Shown: piece after piece, positions 19,397-27,571 of the stretch
Layout of the letters: each line of letters opens with the position of its first letter
Position numbering within the stretch: the first letter of the stretch is position 1
Source of the DNA: CAITNM01 sp037138055
GTDB lineage: Bacteria > Pseudomonadota > Alphaproteobacteria > Paracaedibacterales > CAITNM01
Assembly (NCBI GenBank): GCA_037138055.1
Contig: JBAXJB010000005.1
Location: forward strand, 9,992-73,991
DNA: 64,000 nucleotides
Direction of reading: 5' to 3'
The notes under the pieces: model-generated
What the model was told of the DNA's origin: nothing
What the model saw: only the letters and a program-made list of their open reading frames with translations
Database searches by the model: none
Made by a program: the position numbers and the translations under genes

Positions 19397-21376
19397 GTGG
19401 CTATTAAGAAGCAACAGAAACAAAAGAACAAATCAAAAAAACCAAAAAGATCACTATTAGGTCTTGTTGGTAGATTTTGTTTGTTAGCAAGCATTTGGGG
19501 GTCAATTCTACTAGGATTGATCCTTTTATGGTTTGTGCAAGACCTACCTGATTTAAATCACTTACAAACAAATGTACGCACCCCAAGCATCACCATTCAA
19601 ACTATTGATGGTACGGTGATAAATACCTATGGGGATGTATTCGATGAAATGGTTCGCGTACAAGATTTGCCAAAACATGTTCCACAAGCACTTATGGCTG
19701 TGGAAGATAGACGCTTCTACTATCACTTTGGTGTTGATATTATAGGCCTTGCACGAGCAGCTTACGAAAACTATCGTGCGAACCGTGTGGTTCAAGGTGG
19801 ATCTACTGTAACTCAACAGCTGGCAAAAAATTTATTATTTACAGAAGGCTCTTTTACTGTAAGTGACCGTTCATTTAAACGGAAGATTCTTGAAGTTTTC
19901 CTAGCAGTTTGGCTTGAATGGAAATTTTCAAAAGACGATATTTTGACAATGTATCTAAACCGTGTTTACCTCGGTGCTGGAACTTTTGGCATTGAAGCAG
20001 CAGCGCAGCGTTACTTTAATAAATCAGCACGCGACCTTACTGTGTTTGAAGCAGCGGTGATTGCCGGGTTGCTCAAAGCCCCTTCGCGCTTTTCTCCTTC
20101 ATCTAACCCTGAAAAAGCAAAAGAGCGTGCTAAAACAGTTTTACAGCTTATGCAAGAAGCAGGGTTTATTAAAAATGCACAAACATACTTTAATGAAGGT
20201 ATCCACGTGCTTGAAAATAACAAGCAAGAAAGTAGCTTCAAATATTTTTGCGATTGGGTCATAGAACTTATTCCTAATTTTGTTAATGGGATGGACCGTG
20301 ATTTAATTGTGGTAACCACATTAGATCCTGCGATGCAACGCCATGCTGACCGTGTTTGTGTTGATCATATAAATGAGATGGGCACTAAACTTAAGACATC
20401 TCAACTTGCTTTGCTTGCTATGAATCCAGATGGAGCAGTACGTGCAATGATTGGCGGGGTCGATTACAAAAAAAGCCAATTCAATCGTGTCCAAGCTTCT
20501 CGCCAACCAGGATCCGCCTTCAAAATGTTTATTTTCTTAGCGGCAATGGAAGATGGCATGAGCCCTGAGGACAAAATTGATGATAGCCCTTATGTCAACG
20601 GCACATGGCGCCCTAGCAATTTCACTTGGAAGACTCGCGGAGAAGTGAGCATTGTTGAAGCATTCTCTCGTTCTGTTAACAGTGTACCAATTCGGCTAAT
20701 GGAAAAAGTTACACCTCGAAAAGTTATTGAAGCAGCCCATCGTTTAGGTATTACTAGCCCTATGGAGGAGCATCTTTCCTTATCATTAGGAGCCATTGAA
20801 GCTACCTTACTTGATTTGACCTCGGCATTTGCGACTTATGCAAATCAGGGACGTGCAGTTTGGCCTTATGGAATTCTAGAAATTCGTGATAAAGAAGGTA
20901 ACATTCTTTACAGGCGAGAAGAACAGCAAACTCAAATAATTATAAAGCCAGAACCGCTTGCTAAAATGCGTACTTTGCTAAGAGCGGTGGTTGACGGACG
21001 TAGTGGCTATAGAGCCAACGTTTCGCCAACTGTAATGGGTAAAACTGGCACTAATGGCGACAAAAGTGGGAACATTGACGCTTGGTTTTTTAGTTTACGT
21101 GAGCCTCTGGAAAATGATATTGGATTTCAGAATTTAGTAGTTGGAGTTTGGACTGGGAACGACAAGAATAAACGTATGGCAAACGAATCTTCTGGTTCAA
21201 ATTTACCTGCACTAGTAACCGCAGCTTTTTACCGAGGCCCTGAAGTTTACAATGGCCCCAATCAACCACCTAAGAAGACAGTTCAACCTAAAATCTCGGT
21301 AAAAACACCAACTAAAGATGAGAAACAGCCTCAGAAAAAAGATGCCGTTGAGGAATTGCTAGAAGATTTTGGGTAA
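19397..21376 (+). CDS. Class A penicillin-binding protein (PBP1-type, transglycosylase/transpeptidase)
   Basis: Bifunctional peptidoglycan synthase. A lysine-rich cytoplasmic tail (residues 1-20) leads into a single membrane helix (about 22-47). The GT51 transglycosylase domain has the catalytic EDRRFYYHFGVD (E103) and QGGSTVTQQLAKNL. The transpeptidase has SAFK with the active serine at about 373, SVNS, and KTGTNGDKSGN as the KTG box. At 659 residues it resembles the PBP1a/PBP1b group without large inserts. The C-terminal tail is lysine/proline-rich. The start is GTG (19397); the nearby ATG at 19390 runs into a stop at once. Confidence 0.92.
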   Translation: MAIKKQQKQKNKSKKPKRSLLGLVGRFCLLASIWGSILLGLILLWFVQDLPDLNHLQTNVRTPSITIQTIDGTVINTYGDVFDEMVRVQDLPKHVPQALMAVEDRRFYYHFGVDIIGLARAAYENYRANRVVQGGSTVTQQLAKNLLFTEGSFTVSDRSFKRKILEVFLAVWLEWKFSKDDILTMYLNRVYLGAGTFGIEAAAQRYFNKSARDLTVFEAAVIAGLLKAPSRFSPSSNPEKAKERAKTVLQLMQEAGFIKNAQTYFNEGIHVLENNKQESSFKYFCDWVIELIPNFVNGMDRDLIVVTTLDPAMQRHADRVCVDHINEMGTKLKTSQLALLAMNPDGAVRAMIGGVDYKKSQFNRVQASRQPGSAFKMFIFLAAMEDGMSPEDKIDDSPYVNGTWRPSNFTWKTRGEVSIVEAFSRSVNSVPIRLMEKVTPRKVIEAAHRLGITSPMEEHLSLSLGAIEATLLDLTSAFATYANQGRAVWPYGILEIRDKEGNILYRREEQQTQIIIKPEPLAKMRTLLRAVVDGRSGYRANVSPTVMGKTGTNGDKSGNIDAWFFSLREPLENDIGFQNLVVGVWTGNDKNKRMANESSGSNLPALVTAAFYRGPEVYNGPNQPPKKTVQPKISVKTPTKDEKQPQKKDAVEELLEDFG

Positions 21377-21495
21377 AAACCAAGTGTTTTTTTACAACAT
21401 GACCCTACATATTATTTAGCAATAGAAAAAATAATAGGAAAATTTTAGAAAAAATTGTTAGTATAGGCAAACATTTGAACTTGGAGTCAGTCATT

Positions 21496-22089
21496 ATGAA
21501 ATTAAAATCTTTGTTAATAAGCTTAACCTTATCTGTTGCAACACTGAGCGCAGCACATGCTGCTAGCGATAAAAAAACAGCGTCACCATCTTTAGCAGTA
21601 AATGCTACACAAGCAAGTGATATAAATAAAATTGTCGATGGTCTAGTAAGTGCTAAAGTAAGCGGACCTGAAGAACTATTTAAAATAATAAGTGGCGAAA
21701 CACAAACAACAGACAGAGAATTGCCTTTGCAAGCCACTGTTAGGGAAGCTGCAGCGCAGAAAATGCGTATTATGTGTTACGAAGAAGGAAAAGATACAGT
21801 TGTTGCTTCAACTGATCCTACATTACTGGGTAAACCGGTGTCAGATTTCAGAACAAGTACTGATGAAGTTGTTCGCGACAAAGCCATTGCAGAAATAAAA
21901 AAGAACGGCAAAGAAAGAGCTACTTTTACCTATACAGACAAGCCAAAAGCTGATGGCCCTATTGTTGATGGAAAAGGCATTTCAGAAGGCAGAATTGTAG
22001 AAGCAGCAGGAAGAAATGCATTTACTAACTTTCATTCAGAAAAGAAATTTCTATGTACAGTTGGCGCAAAGATCGCTGTCGCTGGATAA
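21496..22089 (+). CDS. Small exported protein with Cache-like features
   Basis: Not firmly recognised. The first 22 residues (KLKSLLISLTLSVATLSAAHA) are a textbook signal peptide, so the mature protein of about 175 residues is probably periplasmic. The order of motifs resembles single-Cache sensory domains: VVASTDPTLLGKPVSDFRT, then a KNGKERATFTY strand, then FLCTVGAKI in place of the usual closing VGTG strand. There is no transmembrane helix or signalling domain after it, so it could be a free-standing periplasmic ligand binder. The ATG at 21496 has TTGGAG upstream. Its stop abuts the stop of trmJ on the other strand. The Cache assignment is an inference from motif order. Confidence 0.55.
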   Translation: MKLKSLLISLTLSVATLSAAHAASDKKTASPSLAVNATQASDINKIVDGLVSAKVSGPEELFKIISGETQTTDRELPLQATVREAAAQKMRIMCYEEGKDTVVASTDPTLLGKPVSDFRTSTDEVVRDKAIAEIKKNGKERATFTYTDKPKADGPIVDGKGISEGRIVEAAGRNAFTNFHSEKKFLCTVGAKIAVAG

Positions 22090-22788
22090 TCACTTTTTAA
22101 TTGCTTGAATTGCACCATACAAGGTGCGAATCTCTTGCTCTGTGGGCTGCATTCTTAAAAACGCAGCCCTAATATTTTGCCACATCTTTTCTTTTTTATG
22201 AGGCACCCTCCAGAAATTTACCAAATCAAGCTCTGTTTCCAAAGACTGAAAAAAATGGTGAAGCTCTTTTTGATTAACTGGTTTTGTATTCCCCATGTGC
22301 AGCCATGATTCTTGCGCTGTGTGAGACTGGTACCATTCATATAAAATAACCACTACAGCCTGGGCAATGTTTAATGATGAAAAATCAGGGTCAACAGGAA
22401 TAGTAATAATGTGCGTTGCAACAGACAAATCTTCATTACTAAGACCTGTGCGTTCAGGTCCAAATAGTAATCCAACCTTTTTTCCATTCATTAATGGCAC
22501 TGCTGTTTTTGGAGTATGATATTCTTTAATTAATTCACGCTCCGCGGCTGTGGTTGCAAAAACTATCTCTAAGTCCCCAACGGCATGTTCTAAGCTTTGG
22601 TAAATACTTGCTTCTTCTAACACACGTTCATTACCAACTGCCATAGCAATTGCTTTACTATCATCTGGGTCGCACTTAGGCTGAATCAAACGAAGTTGTG
22701 TTATGCCAAAGTTTCCCATAGCACGTGCAACTGCGCCCAAATTTTCAGCTAGCTGAACCTGGTGCAAAAGAATAATGGGCTTAATCAT
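22090..22788 (-). CDS. trmJ: tRNA (cytidine/uridine-2'-O-) methyltransferase TrmJ
   Basis: SPOUT-class methyltransferase that 2'-O-methylates position 32 of certain tRNAs. The N-terminus LLHQVQLAENLGAVARAMGNFGITQLRLI and the knot motifs LLFGPERTGLSNEDL and IPVDPDFSSLNIAQAVVVILYEW identify the TrmJ subgroup of the SpoU family. It has 232 residues. Last gene of gapR-cysS-trmJ; its start overlaps the cysS stop by one base (TAATG), and it ends directly against the convergent gene. Confidence 0.88.
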   Translation of the reverse strand: MIKPIILLHQVQLAENLGAVARAMGNFGITQLRLIQPKCDPDDSKAIAMAVGNERVLEEASIYQSLEHAVGDLEIVFATTAAERELIKEYHTPKTAVPLMNGKKVGLLFGPERTGLSNEDLSVATHIITIPVDPDFSSLNIAQAVVVILYEWYQSHTAQESWLHMGNTKPVNQKELHHFFQSLETELDLVNFWRVPHKKEKMWQNIRAAFLRMQPTEQEIRTLYGAIQAIKK

Positions 22789-24131
22789 TAAGCGCGACGC
22801 CAGATGGTTCCATTAGGGCCGTCTTCAAGGGTAATACCTTGATTAATGAGCAATGCACGAATTCTGTCTGCCTCTGCAAAGTTCTTTGCCTGCTTAGCTT
22901 CATGACGTGCAGTCACCAATTGATCTATGTCTTGATTATCAGATTGTCCTTGAAACCAAATTTGAGAATCTTGAGCAAGTAATCCTAAAAATTGCCCACT
23001 GGCTTTTAGTGTATTAGCAGCCGCAATTTGTTCGTCGCCAGTTGATTTAAACACTGCATTTGCAAGTTCGTGCAAATAACTTATCGCAAGCGGTGTGTTT
23101 AGGTCATCTTCCAGTGCTGCAATAATATCTGAAGAAAGTTCCCCTTCACCCTTTGCATATTCAATAGCTTTGTAAAACCTATCGAGAGTTGCTTTTGCGT
23201 TCTTTGGGCTTTCGTCAGTCCAATCAAGTGGCTGTCTGTAATGCGTACTTAAAAAAGCAAAGCGAATAACTTCGCCTGGATAATTTTTCAAAACATCACG
23301 CACGGTGAAAAAATTCCCAAGAGATTTCGACATTTTTTCGCCATTAACAAGCAAATGCCCGTTATGCATCCACACCATTGCCATGCGGTCAGTACCATGG
23401 GCGCAACAGCTTTGAGCAATTTCATTTTCATGATGAGGAAACACAAGGTCAATACCACCACCGTGGATATCAAATGTATTACCAAGAAAAGCTTTACTCA
23501 TTGCAGAGCATTCGATGTGCCAACCAGGCCTTCCACGACTCCATGGGCTTTCCCAACCGGGCAATTCTGGCGTTGATGGCTTCCACAGCACGAAATCACC
23601 CGCATTCTCTTTATACGGAGCAATTTCAACCCGTGCACCTGCTAGTAACTCATCTTGATTACGCCTTGAAAGGTGCCCGTAATCTTTATATTTTTGCACA
23701 CGAAATAGCACATGCCCTTCATTAGCATAAGCATATCCACCACTTATTAATGATTCGATGATTGAAATCATGTCATCAATATGGTCAGTAGCCCTAGGTT
23801 CATGAGTTGGAGGCAAAGTATTCAGCGCGCTCATATCTTCATGATATGCTTTTGCCGTACGCGTTGTTAATTCACGGATATCTTCGCCATTAGCATGCGC
23901 TGCCGCATTTATTTTATCGTCAACATCCGTAATATTTCGTACATACGTTACCTTTGCATATTGCTTTTGCAACACTCTAAGCAGCATGTCAAACACAACA
24001 ACCGGCCTGGCATTGCCTAAGTGAGCAAAGTCATAGACAGTAGGTCCACATACATACATGCCAACATTGCCGGCATCAAGCGGTTTAAAAACTTCTTTTT
24101 GTTTGCTTAGAGTGTTAAACAGTTGCAACAT
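22788..24131 (-). CDS. cysS: Cysteinyl-tRNA synthetase
   Basis: Class I aminoacyl-tRNA synthetase charging tRNA-Cys. Zinc and active-site motif MYVCGPTVYDFAHLGNARP is at about residues 25-43 with HLGN as the HIGH box, WHIECSAMS and HHENEIAQSCCAHG supply further zinc ligands, and the KMSKS loop is exact (GEKMSKSLGNFFTV). At 447 residues it is of normal length. The gapR stop overlaps its ATG (TAATG), giving tight coupling in the minus-strand operon. Confidence 0.97.
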   Translation of the reverse strand: MLQLFNTLSKQKEVFKPLDAGNVGMYVCGPTVYDFAHLGNARPVVVFDMLLRVLQKQYAKVTYVRNITDVDDKINAAAHANGEDIRELTTRTAKAYHEDMSALNTLPPTHEPRATDHIDDMISIIESLISGGYAYANEGHVLFRVQKYKDYGHLSRRNQDELLAGARVEIAPYKENAGDFVLWKPSTPELPGWESPWSRGRPGWHIECSAMSKAFLGNTFDIHGGGIDLVFPHHENEIAQSCCAHGTDRMAMVWMHNGHLLVNGEKMSKSLGNFFTVRDVLKNYPGEVIRFAFLSTHYRQPLDWTDESPKNAKATLDRFYKAIEYAKGEGELSSDIIAALEDDLNTPLAISYLHELANAVFKSTGDEQIAAANTLKASGQFLGLLAQDSQIWFQGQSDNQDIDQLVTARHEAKQAKNFAEADRIRALLINQGITLEDGPNGTIWRRA

Positions 24132-24403
24132 TAGGCAGCTTCTGCTGTTTCTGCTTCAACTTGCATACCTAAAGCATGAGTGTACACGTCAAGAAGTTCT
24201 TGTTGTTCAATCAGCTCTTCCTTTTTCATTTTGCGCATGCGAATAACCTGACGCATAATTTTTGTATCAAAGCCTTGAGCTTTAGCTTCTGATAGCACAT
24301 CTTTAATGTGATTTTGAATTTCTGCTTTGTCTTCATCTAAACGCTCAACTTTTTCAATAAATTGGCGTAGTTCTGCAGCACTGACAGAGGAATTAATAGA
24401 CAT
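24131..24403 (-). CDS. gapR: GapR nucleoid-associated protein (DUF2312)
   Basis: A 90-residue, highly charged helical protein of the DUF2312/GapR family, known from Caulobacter as a protein that encircles overtwisted DNA and stimulates topoisomerases. The hallmark GFDTKIMRQVIRMRKMKK is intact after the coiled-coil segment FIEKVERLDEDKAEIQNHIKDVLSEAKAQ. The family is essentially restricted to alphaproteobacteria and is the best single lineage marker here. AAGGA precedes the ATG. First gene of the minus-strand operon with cysS and trmJ. Confidence 0.93.
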   Translation of the reverse strand: MSINSSVSAAELRQFIEKVERLDEDKAEIQNHIKDVLSEAKAQGFDTKIMRQVIRMRKMKKEELIEQQELLDVYTHALGMQVEAETAEAA

Positions 24404-24506
24404 ATTTATGTATCCTTATTAAATTTCTAATGTTAAGTATTGAAACAATTGTGTTTTCAAAATATCTTGAATACTTACAAACTGCAATCATCAATTGGAG
24501 AATCGT

Positions 24507-25310
24507 ATGCAAATTTGGCAGGTTAATGCTTTTACTAATGAGCCTTTTAAAGGAAATCCTGCAGGTGTAAGCATTGTTTCAGAATTTCCAAGCGATATTT
24601 TAGCTCAAAAAATTGCTGCTGAATTAAATTATTCAGAAACAACTTTTTTAAAAAAGCTTGCAGATAATCATTACCATATTCGCTGGTTTTCTCCAAAGGA
24701 TGAATGTGGTCTATGTGGACACGCCACCCTTGCAGCAGCGCATTTACTATGGGAACAGGGGGTTGTTAAAAGTGATATGATCACTTTTGATTCAATGGGC
24801 GGCCCCTTAACAGCACAGCGCAACGGTAGCTGGATTACCCTTAATTTCCCAAGTTTTATAATTGAACCTGCGCCAATGCCAGAATTATTAAACAAAGCAT
24901 TAGGCTTCATGCCCGTCACCTCTGTTTACAAAGATGATATAATGTATGTGGTCGTTTTGCCTTCTGTACAAGCTGTACGCGAATTAAAACCTAATTTTGC
25001 AAAAATTGCTCAATTACCGTGCCGTTCAGTAACTATTACTGCATTCAATGAAGGCGAGATCGATTCTAATATTGATTTTGTTTCTAGGTATTTCGCTCCT
25101 AAAGTTGGCATTCCTGAGGACCCTGTTTGTGGTTCTGCCCATTGCCGTCTAACACCTTTGTGGGCAGAGAAGCTAGGGAAATCATCAATGAATGCTATGC
25201 AAATTTCAGAACGCACTGGATTCATCAAAGTAGCGCTTGAAAACAATAGAGTTACACTTACAGCACAAGCCATTACAGTCATGGAAGGTAAATTGCTAGC
25301 TGCCGCTTAA
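24507..25310 (+). CDS. PhzF-family isomerase-like protein
   Basis: Member of the PhzF/DAP-epimerase-fold family, whose members are isomerases or epimerases of small metabolites. The N-terminal MQIWQVNAFTNEPFKGNPAGV, ELNYSETTF (with the conserved glutamate), IRWFSPKDECGLCGHATLAAAHLLW and EDPVCGSAHCRLTPLW are typical. The ATG at 24507 has TTGGAGA 5 bp upstream; the earlier in-frame TTG at 24495 lies within that ribosome binding site. The substrate is unknown for this subgroup. It is transcribed divergently from gapR and has no pathway partners next to it. Confidence 0.88.
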   Translation: MQIWQVNAFTNEPFKGNPAGVSIVSEFPSDILAQKIAAELNYSETTFLKKLADNHYHIRWFSPKDECGLCGHATLAAAHLLWEQGVVKSDMITFDSMGGPLTAQRNGSWITLNFPSFIIEPAPMPELLNKALGFMPVTSVYKDDIMYVVVLPSVQAVRELKPNFAKIAQLPCRSVTITAFNEGEIDSNIDFVSRYFAPKVGIPEDPVCGSAHCRLTPLWAEKLGKSSMNAMQISERTGFIKVALENNRVTLTAQAITVMEGKLLAAA

Positions 25311-25329
25311 AAGTTTTTACGCATTTTGC

Positions 25330-25358
25330 TTGCAAAACTCAGCTCGAATGGTTAGATA
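25330..25358 (+). promoter_or_regulatory. Promoter of tRNA-Glu
   Basis: TTGCAA (25330-25335) and TAGATA (25353-25358), spacer 17 bp, place the start of transcription a few bases before the mature tRNA 5' end at 25367. Confidence 0.5.
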
Positions 25359-25366
25359 TAGTCATG

Positions 25367-25442
25367 GTCCCCATCGTCTAGAGGCCTAGGACATCGCCCT
25401 CTCAAGGCGGCAACACGGGTTCGAATCCCGTTGGGGACGCCA
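25367..25442 (+). tRNA. tRNA-Glu (anticodon CTC)
   Basis: Complete 76-nt cloverleaf with encoded CCA: acceptor GTCCCCA/TGGGGAC, D stem GTCT/GGAC, anticodon stem TCGCC/GGCGG with loop CTCTCAA, perfect T stem ACGGG/CCCGT with TTCGAAT loop. The anticodon CTC is at 25401-25403 and reads GAG, so this is the non-wobble glutamate isoacceptor. A UUC isoacceptor is expected elsewhere in the genome. Confidence 0.96.
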
Positions 25443-25491
25443 ATTTAGATTTTCTATACATACTCCGATGCATATCATTAGGAAAAAGTTG

Positions 25492-25625
25492 TTGCTTTTT
25501 GCTTAAAAATTGTGCATTATAAAAGATATGATTATGATGCACCAACATATTGCTCGATGGCGACACGGATAATCCCTAGATTATTCCGCACAGTTTTTTA
25601 TTAGCCATTCAATGTTGGAGCTCTT
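25492..25625 (+). promoter_or_regulatory. Leader region of the binding-protein pair: promoter, possible leader peptide and hairpin
   Basis: The stretch between tRNA-Glu and the first binding protein has no ordinary gene. It holds a promoter-like pair, TTGCTT (25492-25497) and CATTAT with an upstream TG (25515-25520), spacer 17. An ATG at 25528 opens a 14-codon frame ending at 25572 with three histidines, two arginines and one tryptophan (MIMMHQHIARWRHG). The stop overlaps a hairpin, 25566-25574 with 25579-25588 (one bulged base), followed after five bases by TTTTTT (25594-25599). TGGAG precedes the gene's ATG at 25626. The layout suggests attenuation, but the T run is not directly against the stem and no alternative antiterminator fold was worked out. 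Confidence 0.35.
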
Positions 25626-26522
25626 ATGTACACTAAAATCGCCCTATTCATCACAACTGTTTTAGCAATTGGTTTTTTTACTAATTTTTCTCAATCAAAA
25701 ATTACTGACAAAGTTGTTGCAATCACTCAAATTGCCCCTCACCCATCTTTAGATCGAATTCGAAGTGGTATTGAAGACGAAATTACCGCAGCTTTTGGTA
25801 AAAAAGTAAAAATTGAATTTCAGTCAGCCCAAGGAAATCCTGCTTTAGCTACGCAAATAGCTCAAAATTTTATAGGAAAAAAAGTTGATGTGCTTGTGGC
25901 CATTACAACCCCATCAGCCCAAGCAATGTTTTCTGCAAATACTCAAAAAATTCCTATGGTATTTGCCGGCGTCACCGATCCAGTTGCTGCAAAGTTAATA
26001 GGTGAGAGTGGTAAAAACAAAGAAAATATAACAGGAATTTCAGATTCCCCAGACATTAAAAAACAGGTGGAACTTATTCAAGAATTTCTTCCAAAAGAAT
26101 CCATAATAGGAATTATTTACAATCCTGGCGAAACCAATTCACATGTACATGCAGAACGCCTAGAAGATGCACTTCAAACCGCAGGATATCGCGTAATAAA
26201 AACCCCTGCTTATTCAACAGGCGATGTACTGCAAGCAGCTCAGGGCACAGTGCCCAATGTTGATGCACTAATGCTAACAAACGATAATACAGTTATTTCT
26301 GCTTTAGATGCAGTGCTACAAACAGCAAAACAAAAGGGCATCCCTGTATTTTGCTCTGACCCTGAATCTGTTAAACGTGGTTGCAAGGGCGCAATCGCTC
26401 CTGATCAATACGAAATGGGTCGCCGTGCTGGTGAACAGGTTGTTCGAATTCTTAAAGGTGAAAAAGGTCATCATATTTCGGTGCTTAATGCACCCTCAAA
26501 CCGTTTTCTCTCTAATTCATAA
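25626..26522 (+). CDS. Periplasmic ABC substrate-binding protein (TrpX/ABC_sub_bind type), copy 1
   Basis: Type I periplasmic-binding-protein fold of the ABC_sub_bind family, whose characterised relatives bind aromatic amino acids (TrpX-like). A hydrophobic N-terminus (residues 5-20) acts as signal or anchor. Typical motifs: QSAQGNPALATQIAQNFIGKKVDVLVAITTPSAQ, VFAGVTDPVAAKL, GIIYNPGETNSHVHAE, LTNDNTVISALDAVLQTAKQKGIPVFCSDPESVKRG and GAIAPDQYEMGRRAGEQV. At 298 residues it lacks roughly the last 15-20 residues found in copy 2; neither other frame restores them. It is followed 26 bp later by copy 2. No permease or ATPase gene is adjacent. The ligand is an inference from family. Confidence 0.85.
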   Translation: MYTKIALFITTVLAIGFFTNFSQSKITDKVVAITQIAPHPSLDRIRSGIEDEITAAFGKKVKIEFQSAQGNPALATQIAQNFIGKKVDVLVAITTPSAQAMFSANTQKIPMVFAGVTDPVAAKLIGESGKNKENITGISDSPDIKKQVELIQEFLPKESIIGIIYNPGETNSHVHAERLEDALQTAGYRVIKTPAYSTGDVLQAAQGTVPNVDALMLTNDNTVISALDAVLQTAKQKGIPVFCSDPESVKRGCKGAIAPDQYEMGRRAGEQVVRILKGEKGHHISVLNAPSNRFLSNS

Positions 26523-26548
26523 ATCTTTTTAATTTTAGGATACGTATC

Positions 26549-27508
26549 ATGAACAAAAATATATTCATACTTGCTACAGCACTTACAATAGCTGGACTTT
26601 GGTGGAAAAATTCATCTAATAAACCAGTATTACCAATTGTTGGAGTTATTCAAGTAGTTGAACACCCAGCACTAGATCAGACACGCAAAGGAATTCTGGA
26701 TGAACTTCAATCGCAGGGCTTTAAGGACGAGAAAAAAATTGATTGGCGTTATGAATCTGCTCAAGGGAATTCCGCATTAGCCACTCAAATTGCACAAAAA
26801 TTTATTGGAGAAAATGCAGCTGTCATTGTGACAATTCCAACAACTGTTTCTCAATCAGCCTTACAAGCAATTCAACAATCAGGAAGCAACACTCCCTTAG
26901 TATTTGCTTCTGTAACAAATCCGGTTACTGCAAAACTTATTAAATCAGATAAAAAGGCAGAAAAATTTGTAACGGGTGTTTCAAATTATGTATCTGTTCA
27001 AAAGCAGTTTGATTATTTTAAAAAAATTCTACCTAATATGAAACGTATAGGTGTTGTCTATAATCCTGGCGAAGTCAATTCAATCACTCTTAATGAAGAA
27101 ATGACAAAAACTGGCAAAGCCATGGGATTAGAAATCGTTTTTGCAGCAGCTAGCAGGACAGTTGATGTAGGCGCGGCAACACAGTCATTGCTTGATAAGG
27201 TTGATGCCATCTTTATTAATAATGACAACACAGCACTAGCTAGCTTTGATAGTGTTGTAGCGGTAGCAAAATTACAAAGTATTCCAGTATTTGTAAGTGA
27301 CTTGGATTGCTTATCAAAAGGAGCATTGGCGGCGTTGGGCGCTGATCAATACGCATTGGGTCGCCAAGTTGGTAAAATGGTTGCCAATATTTTAAGAAAT
27401 CCTGAAGTTGCATCATCAACAGTTATGGAATATCCAGATGTTGTACGCGGTGAAGGCAATGAAAAAGTTGCAGCAGAACTTAAAATTGTTTTACCAAGTA
27501 ATGTATAA
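26549..27508 (+). CDS. Periplasmic ABC substrate-binding protein (TrpX/ABC_sub_bind type), copy 2
   Basis: Tandem paralogue of the preceding gene, 319 residues, with a short N-terminal hydrophobic segment. Parallel motifs include YESAQGNSALATQIAQKFIG, VFASVTNPVTAKL, GVVYNPGEVNSITLNEE, FINNDNTALASFDSV and AALGADQYALGRQVGKM. Unlike copy 1 it keeps the normal C-terminus (NEKVAAELKIVLPSN). The divergence between the copies implies an old duplication and possibly different ligands. No permease or ATPase follows; murD begins 63 bp downstream, so the transporter would have to be encoded elsewhere. Confidence 0.85.
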   Translation: MNKNIFILATALTIAGLWWKNSSNKPVLPIVGVIQVVEHPALDQTRKGILDELQSQGFKDEKKIDWRYESAQGNSALATQIAQKFIGENAAVIVTIPTTVSQSALQAIQQSGSNTPLVFASVTNPVTAKLIKSDKKAEKFVTGVSNYVSVQKQFDYFKKILPNMKRIGVVYNPGEVNSITLNEEMTKTGKAMGLEIVFAAASRTVDVGAATQSLLDKVDAIFINNDNTALASFDSVVAVAKLQSIPVFVSDLDCLSKGALAALGADQYALGRQVGKMVANILRNPEVASSTVMEYPDVVRGEGNEKVAAELKIVLPSNV

Positions 27509-27571
27509 AAATCTTGCTTGTTAGAATATTTAACGGCATTGTACCAATAAATTGATTGCTAATTAAGCATT

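Noticed and set aside
23378..23725. Plus-strand frame of 115 residues inside cysS
   Set aside because: Complement of the conserved cysS active-site region; histidine-rich shadow translation.
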